Shown here piece after piece: positions 25,323 through 33,825 of a stretch of 64,000 nt of DNA. The notes under the pieces are model-generated. The model worked only from the letters and a program-made list of their open reading frames with translations, did not search any database and was not told the origin of the DNA. The stretch comes from CAIWAH01 sp964602595 (GTDB taxonomy: Bacteria > Verrucomicrobiota > Verrucomicrobiia > Limisphaerales > UBA9464). A program made the position numbers and the translations under genes. The stretch's first letter is position 1, and the number at the start of each line of letters is the position of its first letter. The stretch lies in assembly GCA_964602595.1 (NCBI GenBank), contig CAZRRO010000017.1, forward strand, positions 85,341-149,340. Reading direction: 5' to 3'.

Positions 25323-26333
25323 ATGTCCGCCCCCGCCGCCCCCATCACCGTCGAAGCCGTGCAACGCCTCGCCACCCAGCGCCAGGTCTTGCTCACGGAA
25401 CTCGCCAAGGCCGTCGTCGGCCAGCAGGACGTCATCGAGAATGTCCTGCTCACCGTCTTCTGCGGCGGCCATGGGCTGATTGAAGGCGTCCCAGGGCTGG
25501 CGAAGACGCTGCTCATCCGGTCGCTGGGCCGGGTGTTGGACCTGCGTTTCAGCCGCGTGCAGTTCACGCCAGACCTGATGCCCAGCGACATCACCGGCAC
25601 CGATGTGCTGGAGGAAGACCACGAAACGGGCCGCCGCAAGCAGGTGTTCCTGCCCGGACCGGTGTTCGCCAACCTGATCCTCGCCGACGAAATCAACCGC
25701 ACCCCGCCAAAAACGCAGGCCGCGATGCTCCAGGTCATGCAGGAACGCGAGGTGACGGTCGGCAACAAGACCTATCCCCTGCCCCAACCGTTCCACGTCT
25801 TCGCCACGCAGAACCCGCTGGAACAGGAAGGCACCTACGTCCTGCCGGAGGCACAGGCGGACCGGTTCATGTTCCACATCCGCACCACCTATCCGACCCG
25901 GGCCGAGGAGGAACTGGTTGTGCGCTCGACCACCGGCAATCAGGCCGCCGACCTGAAGCCGGTGGTAACGGCGGACGAGATTGTCGAAATCCAGAAGCTG
26001 GTCCGCGCCATGCCGGTCAGCGATGAGGTGATCCGCTACGCCGTGCGGCTGGTCGCTTCGACCCGGCCGGAGGAATCCATCGCGCCGGCCTACGTGAAGG
26101 AATTCATCCGCTGGGGCGCCAGTCCCCGGGCCTCGCAATACCTGATCCTCGGCGCCAAGGCCCGCGCCGCGGTGGCCGGCAAGCTGTGCGCGGACTACGA
26201 AGGCGTCCGCTCGGTCGCTCGGCAGGTGCTCCGCCACCGACTGCTGGCCAACTTCAACGCCCGCGCCCAGAAGGTTAGTGTGAACGACCTGATTGAGCGA
26301 CTGCTCAAGGACGTGCCGGTGGACGGGAAGTAG
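25323..26333 (+). CDS. MoxR-family AAA+ ATPase
   Basis: 336 residues. Walker A GVPGLAKT, Walker B ILADEINRTPPKTQAAML, sensor 1 FATQNPLEQEGTYVLPEAQ with the arginine-containing EAQADRF, and the C-terminal lid all match MoxR proteins, chaperone-like ATPases that help assemble vWA-containing complexes. It starts an operon with DUF58, BatA-like vWA and DUF4175 genes, a common arrangement. ATG at 25323 is chosen; a GTG 12 codons upstream is in frame. It is divergent from the MetE-like operon, with a shared 187-base region between them. Confidence 0.93.
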   Translation: MSAPAAPITVEAVQRLATQRQVLLTELAKAVVGQQDVIENVLLTVFCGGHGLIEGVPGLAKTLLIRSLGRVLDLRFSRVQFTPDLMPSDITGTDVLEEDHETGRRKQVFLPGPVFANLILADEINRTPPKTQAAMLQVMQEREVTVGNKTYPLPQPFHVFATQNPLEQEGTYVLPEAQADRFMFHIRTTYPTRAEEELVVRSTTGNQAADLKPVVTADEIVEIQKLVRAMPVSDEVIRYAVRLVASTRPEESIAPAYVKEFIRWGASPRASQYLILGAKARAAVAGKLCADYEGVRSVARQVLRHRLLANFNARAQKVSVNDLIERLLKDVPVDGK

Positions 26334-26361
26334 CCACGCGCAATTTCGGTCAATAATCCCT

Positions 26362-27249
26362 ATGCCCGCGACTCTCGCCCTCAACGCCCGCGTGCTCGCC
26401 GCGACGGAAGATTTGCCGTTGCTCGCGAACACCATCGTGGAGGGTTTCCTCGATGGGCTGCACCGCAGCCCCTTCCTGGGCTACAGCACTGAGTTCAGCG
26501 CCTACCGAGCCTACACTCAGGGTGACAACCTCCGGCACATCGACTGGAAGGTCTGGGCGCGCACCGACGAGCTCTACGTGAAGCAGTTCGAGGACGACAC
26601 GAACCTCCGTTGCCAGATCTACCTCGATACCAGCGCCTCCATGGATTTCGGCGCCGGGGACGGCAACAAGTTCCTCTACGGCCGGCTGCTCAGCGCCGCG
26701 CTGGCGCAGCTCATGGTGAAACAGCGGGATGCGCCCGGCCTCGTGCTGTTCGGTCCCGAGTCCCGGCTGGCGTTGCCCGCCCAGTCCACCCGCCACCAAG
26801 CCATCGAGGTGCTCACCTTACTGGCCCAGACGCAGGCGGCCGGTTCGACCACGGTGGGCCAGGACCTGTTCCAGGTTGTCGACACGTTCACGCGTCGCGG
26901 ACTGGCAGTGGTCATCTCCGACTTCTTCACAGCCGACGACACGTCCTTAGAATTGCTCCGCCGGCTCCACGCCCAGCGGCAGGAAGTCCTGGTGTTCCAC
27001 GTGCTCGCGCCCGAGGAGCTCGAACTGCCCTACGAAGGCGAGTTCATCATGGAGGACGTGGAATCCGCCGAGGAAATCGTCGTCCATGCCGAAGATTTCC
27101 GGGCCGAATACCAACGCCGGCTGAAGGCTTTCTGCGACCGCCTGCGCGACGAATGCATCAAGCTGGAACTCGACTACCAGCAGGTCCGCACCGACCAACC
27201 GCTGGATCACGCCCTGATCGCCTACCTGGAGAAAAGGATGTCGCTGTGA
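26362..27249 (+). CDS. DUF58 domain protein
   Basis: 295 residues. The DUF58 block AYTQGDNLRHIDWKVWARTDELYVKQFEDD is visible (residues about 50-80), followed by a vWA-like region beginning YLDTSASMDFG with a MIDAS D-x-S-x-S, and AVVISDFFTADD. DUF58 proteins pair with MoxR ATPases; their role is in stress-related or envelope complexes. ATG at 26362 lies 28 bases after the MoxR stop. No membrane segment is seen, so it should be cytoplasmic. A large imperfect hairpin follows before the BatA-like gene. Confidence 0.9.
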   Translation: MPATLALNARVLAATEDLPLLANTIVEGFLDGLHRSPFLGYSTEFSAYRAYTQGDNLRHIDWKVWARTDELYVKQFEDDTNLRCQIYLDTSASMDFGAGDGNKFLYGRLLSAALAQLMVKQRDAPGLVLFGPESRLALPAQSTRHQAIEVLTLLAQTQAAGSTTVGQDLFQVVDTFTRRGLAVVISDFFTADDTSLELLRRLHAQRQEVLVFHVLAPEELELPYEGEFIMEDVESAEEIVVHAEDFRAEYQRRLKAFCDRLRDECIKLELDYQQVRTDQPLDHALIAYLEKRMSL

Positions 27250-27257
27250 AGACAGAC

Positions 27258-27344
27258 AATCTGGAAAACAGGAAGGCAGGAAAAGGAACCGAAGGCGGAA
27301 CCGTGCCCACAAAATCTACTTCCTGCCTTCCTGCCTTCCAGATT
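27258..27344. repeat. Long inverted repeat (GGAAGGCAGG-type element) in operon spacer
   Basis: A 25-base arm at 27258-27282 (starting AATCTGGAAAACAGG) is the reverse complement, with two mismatches, of 27320-27344 (ending CTTCCAGATT). The loop is 37 bases. The same motif recurs at 29486, 29955 and 44344. It fills the spacer between the DUF58 and BatA-like genes. Confidence 0.8.
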
Positions 27345-27382
27345 TCCCCGCTTCCCGCTTCCCCCTTGGCCCTTTCCCGCTG

Positions 27383-29476
27383 ATGCCGTTCCTGTTCACC
27401 AACGCCGCGTTGCTGGCCGCCCTTGCCGGGTTGGGAATTCCCGTGCTGCTGCACCTGCTGCTCAAGCGCAAGAGCCAGCGCCTGCGGTTCAGCACGGTGC
27501 GCTTCTTCGCCAAGCAGGACGAACAGGCCTCCTCCAAACGCAAGCTCCGCAACCTGCTGCTCCTGCTCCTGCGCCTGCTCATCTTCGCGCTGATCGTCCT
27601 CGCCTTCGCCCGCCCATACCTGCCCTTGGCCACGCCCAATGCCGCCGGCGGCCAGCGGCGGCAGATGGTGTTGGTGCTCGACCGCTCGCTGAGCCTTCAG
27701 GCGACCGATACCGGCGGCGCCCGCTGGCCCCGGCTGCAAGCGGCCGCCGGCAAACTCCTCGGCACGCTCAAGGCCGACGACCAGGCCGCGCTCGTCGTAT
27801 GCTCGGAACAGGCGACCATTGCGTCGGGCTTCGCGTCCGCCCAGGTCGTCGCCAAGATTATCACGGACCTTGGGCCCGGAACCGGCACGGCCGATCTCGC
27901 GGATGGATTCCGCGAGGCCGCCAAACTCATCGCCACCGCCGATCCCAAGGCGGGGCCTTCCGTCGTCGTGCTGAGCGACCTCCAGCGCGCCAGTTCGCAA
28001 AACCTCGCCACCGCGCCCCTGCCGGAAGGCATCGACGTTCAGCTTCTTCCCATCGGTGACCTAGCGGCGCCCAATCTCGCCGTAGCCGACCTCAATCTGG
28101 AAGGCACCGAAGAAGCATTGCCCCACGCTGTCATCACCCATCACGGCGACGAGGAATTGCCCGCGCTGGAAACGGAACTGCTCCTCGACGGCAGATCGTT
28201 GCTCGTAAAAACGGTCCCGCTCAAGGCCGGTGCGACGACCAACCTCGACTTGCGCCTGCCCGCCTTGAAACCCGGTTGGCATCAAGCCGAATTCCGGCTG
28301 CGGGCCAAGGATTCGCTCGCCGCCGATGACCGCCGTTTCCAGGCCGTTTTTGTGCCCCAGCCCGTGCGCGTGTTGCTGGTCGAGAACCGTCCCCGTGCCC
28401 GTTCGTTCGAGGAACAGACCTTCTTCATCGCCGCCGCACTGGATCCGACCTTCGGCACCACCAATCCGGCGCCGGCCCGCTTTGCGCTGAGCAAGGCGAC
28501 CCCGGCCGACCTCGCGTCCCGGCTCGGCGGCGCGCCGACCAACCGCCCGGCGGTCGTCGTGATTCCTGCGCAGGCCAGCCTCAGCGCCGCGGCCCGCGCC
28601 GCGTTGGCGCCGTTCGTCCGCGACGGCGGCAGCCTCCTGCTGTTCGGCGGCGCGGAGCATTCGCCCTCGGACTTCAACGCCAACTTCGCGGGCCTCGCGC
28701 CCGTCGTGCTCAAGGGCGACGAAAAGGCCGATGACGAGTTCGGCTGGCACCTCGGCGAGGCAGACAAAGCCGGGGCGCTCTTCGCGCCATTCCGCCCGGC
28801 GAACTCGGGCAATCTCAACTTGCCGACGTTCACGCGCCGCCACACGGTCGCCAGCGTTGCCCAAAGTTCCGTGAACGCCCGTTTTGAAGATGGCACTCCG
28901 TTCGTCGCCAGCCTGTCGGCCGGCCGCGGTCGCGTCGTCTTCGTAAACACGGCGGCGGACACCGCGTGGGGCGACTGGCCCAAGCACCGCACCTACCTGC
29001 CTTGGCTCCAGAATGCCGTCCAGTGGCTCGCCGGCCGCGAAGGTGAACCGAGCCTGCGGGCCGGCGCCAACCTGGTCGCCGGCGCGGAGGAGGAACTGGA
29101 ACTCGGCGTGGGCTTCGCCAATTCCCGCCTGACGCTGACCGGGCCTGCTGGGAAAGCCGCCGTGCTCACTGCCAATGCGCAGGGGCGCATCGCTGTCACT
29201 CCGGCGGAACCTGGGTTCTACCTCCTGGCTGATGCGCAGGGACAGGAAGTGCGCCGCTTCAGCGCCAACGTGCCGACGGCCGAAACGGACCTCGCCGCGT
29301 GGCGTCCGGGCGACTTGCAGGCGCAAGTGGCCCGCACCGGCAATGAGCAAACCAACCTCGCCGCCGGTCTGTTCGGTGGCGGACGCCAACACCGCGAATT
29401 CTGGCGGGTGCTCCTGATGGTCGCGCTGGCGCTGCTGTTTGTGGAAACCCTGTTCGCGAACCGCTCGTATGCGTGA
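27383..29476 (+). CDS. BatA-like membrane protein with vWA domain
   Basis: 697 residues. The N-terminal BatA segment (FLFTNAALLAALAGLGIPVLLHLL, KRKSQRLRFSTVRFF, then RKLRNLLLLLLRLLIFALIVLAF) gives two membrane helices. A vWA domain follows with MVLVLDRSLSLQ (MIDAS D-x-S-x-S), VVVLSDLQRAS, then beta-rich domains and a final helix LLMVALALLFVETLFANRS. Domain order is as in aerotolerance-operon BatA/B-type proteins of PVC bacteria. The vWA part should face the periplasm. It belongs to the MoxR operon. The 3' end is followed directly by one arm of the GGAAGGCAGG-type repeat. Confidence 0.87.
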   Translation: MPFLFTNAALLAALAGLGIPVLLHLLLKRKSQRLRFSTVRFFAKQDEQASSKRKLRNLLLLLLRLLIFALIVLAFARPYLPLATPNAAGGQRRQMVLVLDRSLSLQATDTGGARWPRLQAAAGKLLGTLKADDQAALVVCSEQATIASGFASAQVVAKIITDLGPGTGTADLADGFREAAKLIATADPKAGPSVVVLSDLQRASSQNLATAPLPEGIDVQLLPIGDLAAPNLAVADLNLEGTEEALPHAVITHHGDEELPALETELLLDGRSLLVKTVPLKAGATTNLDLRLPALKPGWHQAEFRLRAKDSLAADDRRFQAVFVPQPVRVLLVENRPRARSFEEQTFFIAAALDPTFGTTNPAPARFALSKATPADLASRLGGAPTNRPAVVVIPAQASLSAAARAALAPFVRDGGSLLLFGGAEHSPSDFNANFAGLAPVVLKGDEKADDEFGWHLGEADKAGALFAPFRPANSGNLNLPTFTRRHTVASVAQSSVNARFEDGTPFVASLSAGRGRVVFVNTAADTAWGDWPKHRTYLPWLQNAVQWLAGREGEPSLRAGANLVAGAEEELELGVGFANSRLTLTGPAGKAAVLTANAQGRIAVTPAEPGFYLLADAQGQEVRRFSANVPTAETDLAAWRPGDLQAQVARTGNEQTNLAAGLFGGGRQHREFWRVLLMVALALLFVETLFANRSYA

Positions 29477-29485
29477 AGGCAGATT

Positions 29486-29982
29486 GAATTTGGAAAGTAG
29501 GAAGGCAGGAAAGGAAGCAGCGTTCTCCCTTCGTGCATTTCTGCATTCCTGCTTTTTCCGCTCTTCGGATGCAGCCCCTTCAGCGGGCATTCGCATCCCG
29601 GAAGATGTAGGGCACTTTGCCAGGCCCTCCGGGCAGGGTGGTTACATCAGACGATCGACTGTGCTAGGCGTTACAGGATTGGGTATTGCGGTGCTGGCTG
29701 GCATCCTCTGGCAGTTTGATCGTCCGCCTTTTGACTTGGCCAAGTTACAGTCTCTGCAAATAGGAATGAGCCAGGCGCAGGTAGTGGAAATCCTTGGCCC
29801 TCCCCGAGACAATTATGGAGAACGATGGGCGTATGCGAGGAGCCTTGCATGGCCAATCGTTCAGATTCACTTCGATGCGTCAGGAAAGGTGACCCGCTAT
29901 GAGTATGATCCCTGAGAACTCCCATCTACTGCATCGCGGCACTTGGTTGTCCCGCCTTCCTGCTTTCCTGCTTTCCAAATTC
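29486..29982. repeat. Pair of inverted GGAAGGCAGG-type arms flanking a small gene
   Basis: The left arm, 29486-29514 (starting GAATTTGGAAAG), and the right arm, 29955-29982 (ending CTTTCCAAATTC), are reverse complements with few mismatches (24 of the first 26 positions by eye). Between them lies a small BamE-like gene, so the arms bracket a cargo of about 440 bases. Confidence 0.75.
29661..29915 (+). CDS. Small BamE/SmpA-like exported protein
   Basis: About 84 residues from GTG at 29661. A hydrophobic start (LGVTGLGIAVLAGILW) is followed by LQIGMSQAQVVEILGPP, the pattern of BamE/SmpA-fold lipoprotein domains (G-M-s-x2-q-V-x2-l-G-x-P), and VQIHFDASGKVTRYEYDP as the last strands. There is no lipobox Cys. 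The frame stays open upstream to 29439, but that part encodes the repeat arm and overlaps the BatA-like gene, so I favour a downstream start; the true start is uncertain. The gene sits between inverted repeat arms in the MoxR operon. The role is unknown. Confidence 0.55.
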   Translation: MLGVTGLGIAVLAGILWQFDRPPFDLAKLQSLQIGMSQAQVVEILGPPRDNYGERWAYARSLAWPIVQIHFDASGKVTRYEYDP

Positions 29983-30005
29983 TCCCCGAACCGCGTCAGC
30001 GCACC

Positions 30006-32711
30006 ATGAACACTCCCTCGCCCGCCCAAGCCCCGCTGGCCACCACCGCCCGGCAACGCGATCGCTCCGCCCGCGCGGCCACCGCCCTTGCCGGTGCCGG
30101 GTTGGCCCTGCTGGCGTTGCTCGCGGCCGCTTCGCTCGACTATTGGCTTACCCTGCCCGCCAAGGTTCGTTGGGCCGGCTTCGCCGTTGTGGCCGGTTTG
30201 GTCATCGCCGGGACGCTTCGGCTGATCGGCCTGCTACGTCGGCCGACCACGCTCAAGCAGGCCGCGCTGGAAGTGGAGCAACGCCGGCCCGACGCGGGCT
30301 GCGAAGTCTCCACCGCCGCCGAATACCTCACGGGCGAACGCCAAGCCACGCAGGACTACGAACGCGAATTGGCCGCCGCCCTCCAGCAGCGGGCCGCCGA
30401 GACGGTGTCGCGCAACCCGGTCAACTTCACCCGCCGTCTGCTCGCGCCCGCCTTGGGCGCCGGCGTGGCGTTGGTTCTTTTGGCGGTGTTTGCCGCCTCG
30501 TTCCCCGCCGCCGGCACCGCGTTGAGGCGCACCGCCGCGCCTTGGAGCAAAGCGGCGTTTTCCCAGATCGAGGTGAAGCCCGGCAGCACTGAGGTGGCCG
30601 TTGGCAAACCATTGGAGCTGACCGCCGCCTTTCACGGACGCCTGCCGGCCACCGCCACCTTGCAGGTTCGCGGCGAAGGCCAGACGGCTTGGACCGACGT
30701 CGCGCTGACGGGCGCCACCAATGGCACCTTCCGCCACACGCTGCCGGCCGTCTCGGCGTCGTTCGCCTATCGCGTAACCGGCAGCGATGCGGTGTCCGAC
30801 GAGTTCGCAGTGACGGCCTACGTGCCGCCTGCGGTGAAAGATCTCCGCGTGAAGCTGGAGCCGCCGGCCTACACCTGTCTGCCGGTGACCGAGCAGGCCG
30901 CGGCCGACATCGCGATCATCCGCGGCACCAAGGCAACCTTCCGCGTCGCGCCCAACGTGGACCTGTCCAAGGCGCGCCTCACCTTCACGAACGGCACGGT
31001 CACCGAATTGAAACGCGACGCGCAGGGGCTTTGGACCGCCGAACTGCCGGTGGCCAAGGACAACGAGTTTCGCTTCGAGCTGTTCGACGCCAAAGGCCGG
31101 AAAGGCGGTGACGAAATCGCGCACCGGCTGACCGCCATTCCCGACGCCGCGCCCAAGGTGGATTTCGAACTGCCCGGCGGAGACATCCGCGCGGCGGCGA
31201 CCAACCGCGTTCCCCTGAAGGTGGCCGCGAGCGACGACTTCGGTCTGAGCGCGATGAAGATCGTCTTTCACCGTCTCGGCGGGCCGGAACAGGAGCTGCC
31301 CATCGCGAAGTGGACCACCCAGGACAAGGAAGCAACGGCCGAGGTGGAACTCGACCTGACGCCGCTCAAGCTGCGGCAGTTCGAACTCGTGGCTTACCAC
31401 GCCGAAGTGCGCGACAACAACACGCTCGACGGTCCCGGCATCGGCCGTTCGCCGACCTACTTCATCGAGATCACCGACCTCGAAGGCGGGAAGTGCCTTT
31501 CGCAGAAGCAGGCGCAGAAGGTGAACCTGCTCACCATCCAGAAGCAGATCATCGCGGACACGGCAACGCTCGCCCCAGCCAGCCCGAAGGAGAAGTTCGA
31601 TGAACTGGCCCTGCGCCAACGGGACGCGATCGAGTTTGGAAAGCTCTATCAGCAGGGCCTGAGCGAGACCGGCGCGCCATTGCCCGTGCAGGGCGCGATG
31701 AATGCCGCCGTCGCCGCCATGACGCAGGCCGCCGGCACGCTGGACAAACACCAGCGGGACGCGGCGTTGCCCCCGGAAGAAACGGCGCTCGCCCGGCTCT
31801 ACGAGGTGCTCAAGCTGATGCCAGCGTTGAAGGACTTGCCGACGCAGTTGCCGCCGATGGCCCAGGAACCGAAGGAGCCAAAACCGGAGCAACCGCCTGC
31901 CCTGAAGGTCGTCTTGGAAGCGTTGAAGAAGCAGAAAAAGGAGGACCCAAAGCAGCAGGAGTTGGCGAAGATGCTGGAACAAATCCAGCAGCTCGCCCGG
32001 CAGCAGGCGGCGATCAGCTCGGCCTGCGAAAACCCGGGCAGCAACCCAAGCGGCGGACAGGCCAGCGAACCCGCCCGGTCGGCGCAGTCGCCGAATCCGC
32101 CAGACTCCAAGGACGCGAAGAACCCGGCTCCGGCGGCAAAGCCAGGCGAGTCCAAGAGCGGCCAGCAGGCCGGGAAACCGCCGGGCAAACAATCCGGCAA
32201 GGGCCAGGGGCAAGGCCAAGGGGAAGGTCAGCCCAAGGACGAGTTGGCCAAGAACGACGCCGAAGCCAAGGCTTCGCCGAAGCCCGGTGAAAAGCCGGGG
32301 CAGAAGCCAGGAGAGGGCAAGAAGCCAGGCGACGATCAGCCGAAGACTGCCGCGGAGTTGGCCAAGCTCGCCCCCAAGCAGGAGGCCATGAGCCAGGAGG
32401 CGAAGGCCCTCGCCGAGCGCCTTGCGCGCCTCATGGGCAAAGGGTCCCGGACCGGCAAGGCCGCCGGCCAGCAGCTTAGCGAGGCGTCCGCCAAGATGTC
32501 GGAAGCCGCCCAGGCGATGCGCAGCGGGAATGGTTCCGGGGCCGGCTCGAAGGGCAACGAAAGCAACTCCGCACTGGGCAACGCCACCGCCATGGTCGAG
32601 GCGCTGCTGGCCGGCCGGCCGGAGGTCGGCGACGTCGCGTCGGAAGACGCGCCCAAACAATACGAGGGCGCACTGGCGGATTACTTCAAGCGACTGTCGC
32701 GGGCCGAATGA
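30006..32711 (+). CDS. DUF4175-like large membrane protein
   Basis: 901 residues. Two N-terminal helices (ALLALLAAASLDYWLTL; WAGFAVVAGLVIAGTL) and a third at about residue 150 are followed by Ig-like beta regions (VKPGSTEVAVGKPLELTAAF). Next comes the ASDDFGLSAMKIVFH block typical of the DUF4175 family, a helical domain, and from about residue 670 a long low-complexity tail rich in Pro, Lys, Gly and Gln. Such proteins end MoxR/DUF58/BatA operons in PVC bacteria. ATG at 30006 is chosen; an upstream in-frame extension encodes repeat-arm sequence. A hairpin terminator follows. Confidence 0.85.
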   Translation: MNTPSPAQAPLATTARQRDRSARAATALAGAGLALLALLAAASLDYWLTLPAKVRWAGFAVVAGLVIAGTLRLIGLLRRPTTLKQAALEVEQRRPDAGCEVSTAAEYLTGERQATQDYERELAAALQQRAAETVSRNPVNFTRRLLAPALGAGVALVLLAVFAASFPAAGTALRRTAAPWSKAAFSQIEVKPGSTEVAVGKPLELTAAFHGRLPATATLQVRGEGQTAWTDVALTGATNGTFRHTLPAVSASFAYRVTGSDAVSDEFAVTAYVPPAVKDLRVKLEPPAYTCLPVTEQAAADIAIIRGTKATFRVAPNVDLSKARLTFTNGTVTELKRDAQGLWTAELPVAKDNEFRFELFDAKGRKGGDEIAHRLTAIPDAAPKVDFELPGGDIRAAATNRVPLKVAASDDFGLSAMKIVFHRLGGPEQELPIAKWTTQDKEATAEVELDLTPLKLRQFELVAYHAEVRDNNTLDGPGIGRSPTYFIEITDLEGGKCLSQKQAQKVNLLTIQKQIIADTATLAPASPKEKFDELALRQRDAIEFGKLYQQGLSETGAPLPVQGAMNAAVAAMTQAAGTLDKHQRDAALPPEETALARLYEVLKLMPALKDLPTQLPPMAQEPKEPKPEQPPALKVVLEALKKQKKEDPKQQELAKMLEQIQQLARQQAAISSACENPGSNPSGGQASEPARSAQSPNPPDSKDAKNPAPAAKPGESKSGQQAGKPPGKQSGKGQGQGQGEGQPKDELAKNDAEAKASPKPGEKPGQKPGEGKKPGDDQPKTAAELAKLAPKQEAMSQEAKALAERLARLMGKGSRTGKAAGQQLSEASAKMSEAAQAMRSGNGSGAGSKGNESNSALGNATAMVEALLAGRPEVGDVASEDAPKQYEGALADYFKRLSRAE

Positions 32712-32755
32712 CCGGTCAGCTGGTGCGGCGTTTGCGAATCGGCGGATTGGTTCAC

Positions 32756-32781
32756 ATCAACGAATCCTGATTCGTTGATTT
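32756..32781 (+). terminator. Hairpin terminator at end of the MoxR operon
   Basis: A perfect 10-bp stem (32756-32765 with 32770-32779) has a 4-base loop and is followed by TTAACTCTT, 45 bases after the DUF4175 stop. The T-tract is imperfect. Confidence 0.5.
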
Positions 32782-32821
32782 AACTCTTGTTTCACGGGCA
32801 TTCGTTGCCATCCTTGGCGGC

Positions 32822-33715
32822 GTGATCCGGTTCATCAAAGACCTCCATCGCGAATGCCGTGCCGCGGGCCGTCCCGCCATCTCGATCGAGTTTTTCCCGC
32901 CCAAGACCGAGGAGGGCGAGCGCAACCTGTTCGACCGCACCCTGCCGGAGCTGCTCAAGGCCAAGCCACTTTACTGTTCGGTCACCTACGGTGCCGGCGG
33001 CACGACCCGGGACAAGACTCTTGGTATCGTCGAGCGCATCCAGCGTGACTTCGACCTCACGACGATGATGCATCTCACCTGCGTGAATGCGACCAAGGCG
33101 GAGTTGCATTCGGTCATCGAGGACGCGCGCAGCCGCGGCGTGAAGAACCTGCTCGCCCTGCGCGGCGATCCTCCCGGCGGCACCGGTGACTGGGTTCAGA
33201 CTGAGGGCGGCTTCCGCTACTCCACCGAACTGGTCGCCTACCTGAAGGAGCTCGGCGGCTTCAACATCGGCACGGCCGGCTTTCCGGAAGGGCACATCGC
33301 TCAAAAGGCCGGCAAAATCGCGGACTGGGGCTTCCTCGCGGAGAAAATCCGGGCCGGCGCGGATTTCGTGGTCACGCAACTTTTCTTCAACAACGACGAC
33401 TATTACGCCTTCCGCGATCATCTGAGCCAGAAGCTCGGCGTCGACGTGCCCATCGTGCCCGGGCTCCTGCCGGTCCTGTCGGCCAAGCAGACCAAGAAGT
33501 TCACCGAACTGTGCGGCGCCAAGCTGCCCGCGCCGTTTCTCGCCCGGCTCGACCAGATCGGCGACGACGACGCGGCGGCCGTCGAGTTCGGCATCGAGCA
33601 CTGCACCCGGCAGATTGAGGACCTGCTGCGGAACGGTGCTCCGGGCGTCCATTTCTACACGTTGAACAAGGCCCATTCCACCCTCCGGGTCGTGCAGAAT
33701 CTCGGCCTCGCCTGA
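32822..33715 (+). CDS. metF: Methylenetetrahydrofolate reductase
   Basis: 297 residues, starting with GTG at 32822. The family blocks are ISIEFFPPKTEEGERNLF at the start with the catalytic Glu, YCSVTYGAGGTTRDKT, LALRGDPPGG and FNIGTAGFPEGH, then ADFVVTQLFFNNDDYYAF. It reduces 5,10-methylene-THF to 5-methyl-THF using FAD, supplying methionine synthase. Length is normal for the bacterial enzyme. No flanking methionine gene is adjacent; the MetE-like gene is 7 kb away in another operon. It converges with a PQQ-propeller gene. Confidence 0.95.
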   Translation: MIRFIKDLHRECRAAGRPAISIEFFPPKTEEGERNLFDRTLPELLKAKPLYCSVTYGAGGTTRDKTLGIVERIQRDFDLTTMMHLTCVNATKAELHSVIEDARSRGVKNLLALRGDPPGGTGDWVQTEGGFRYSTELVAYLKELGGFNIGTAGFPEGHIAQKAGKIADWGFLAEKIRAGADFVVTQLFFNNDDYYAFRDHLSQKLGVDVPIVPGLLPVLSAKQTKKFTELCGAKLPAPFLARLDQIGDDDAAAVEFGIEHCTRQIEDLLRNGAPGVHFYTLNKAHSTLRVVQNLGLA

Positions 33716-33760
33716 ATCGCCCGGTCGCCGAATTGCAGTTCGGTGCATCGGACATTCCCG

Positions 33761-33791
33761 AAAAAAGGAACGGCGGCCCTGAGGCCGCCGT
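33761..33791 (-). terminator. Terminator for the 33826-35115 gene
   Basis: Read on the minus strand, a 9-bp perfect stem (33783-33791 with 33770-33778, loop of 4) is followed by CCTTTTTT. It lies 35 bases past the PQQ-propeller stop. Confidence 0.8.
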
Positions 33792-33825
33792 CGTCATCGA
33801 TCAGATGCCGTTCTCCAGCGAAGGC

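Noticed and set aside
30234..32660. 808-codon open frame on the minus strand
   Set aside because: It is antisense to the DUF4175 gene, is Arg/Gly/Leu-rich, and shows no domain; a high-GC shadow.
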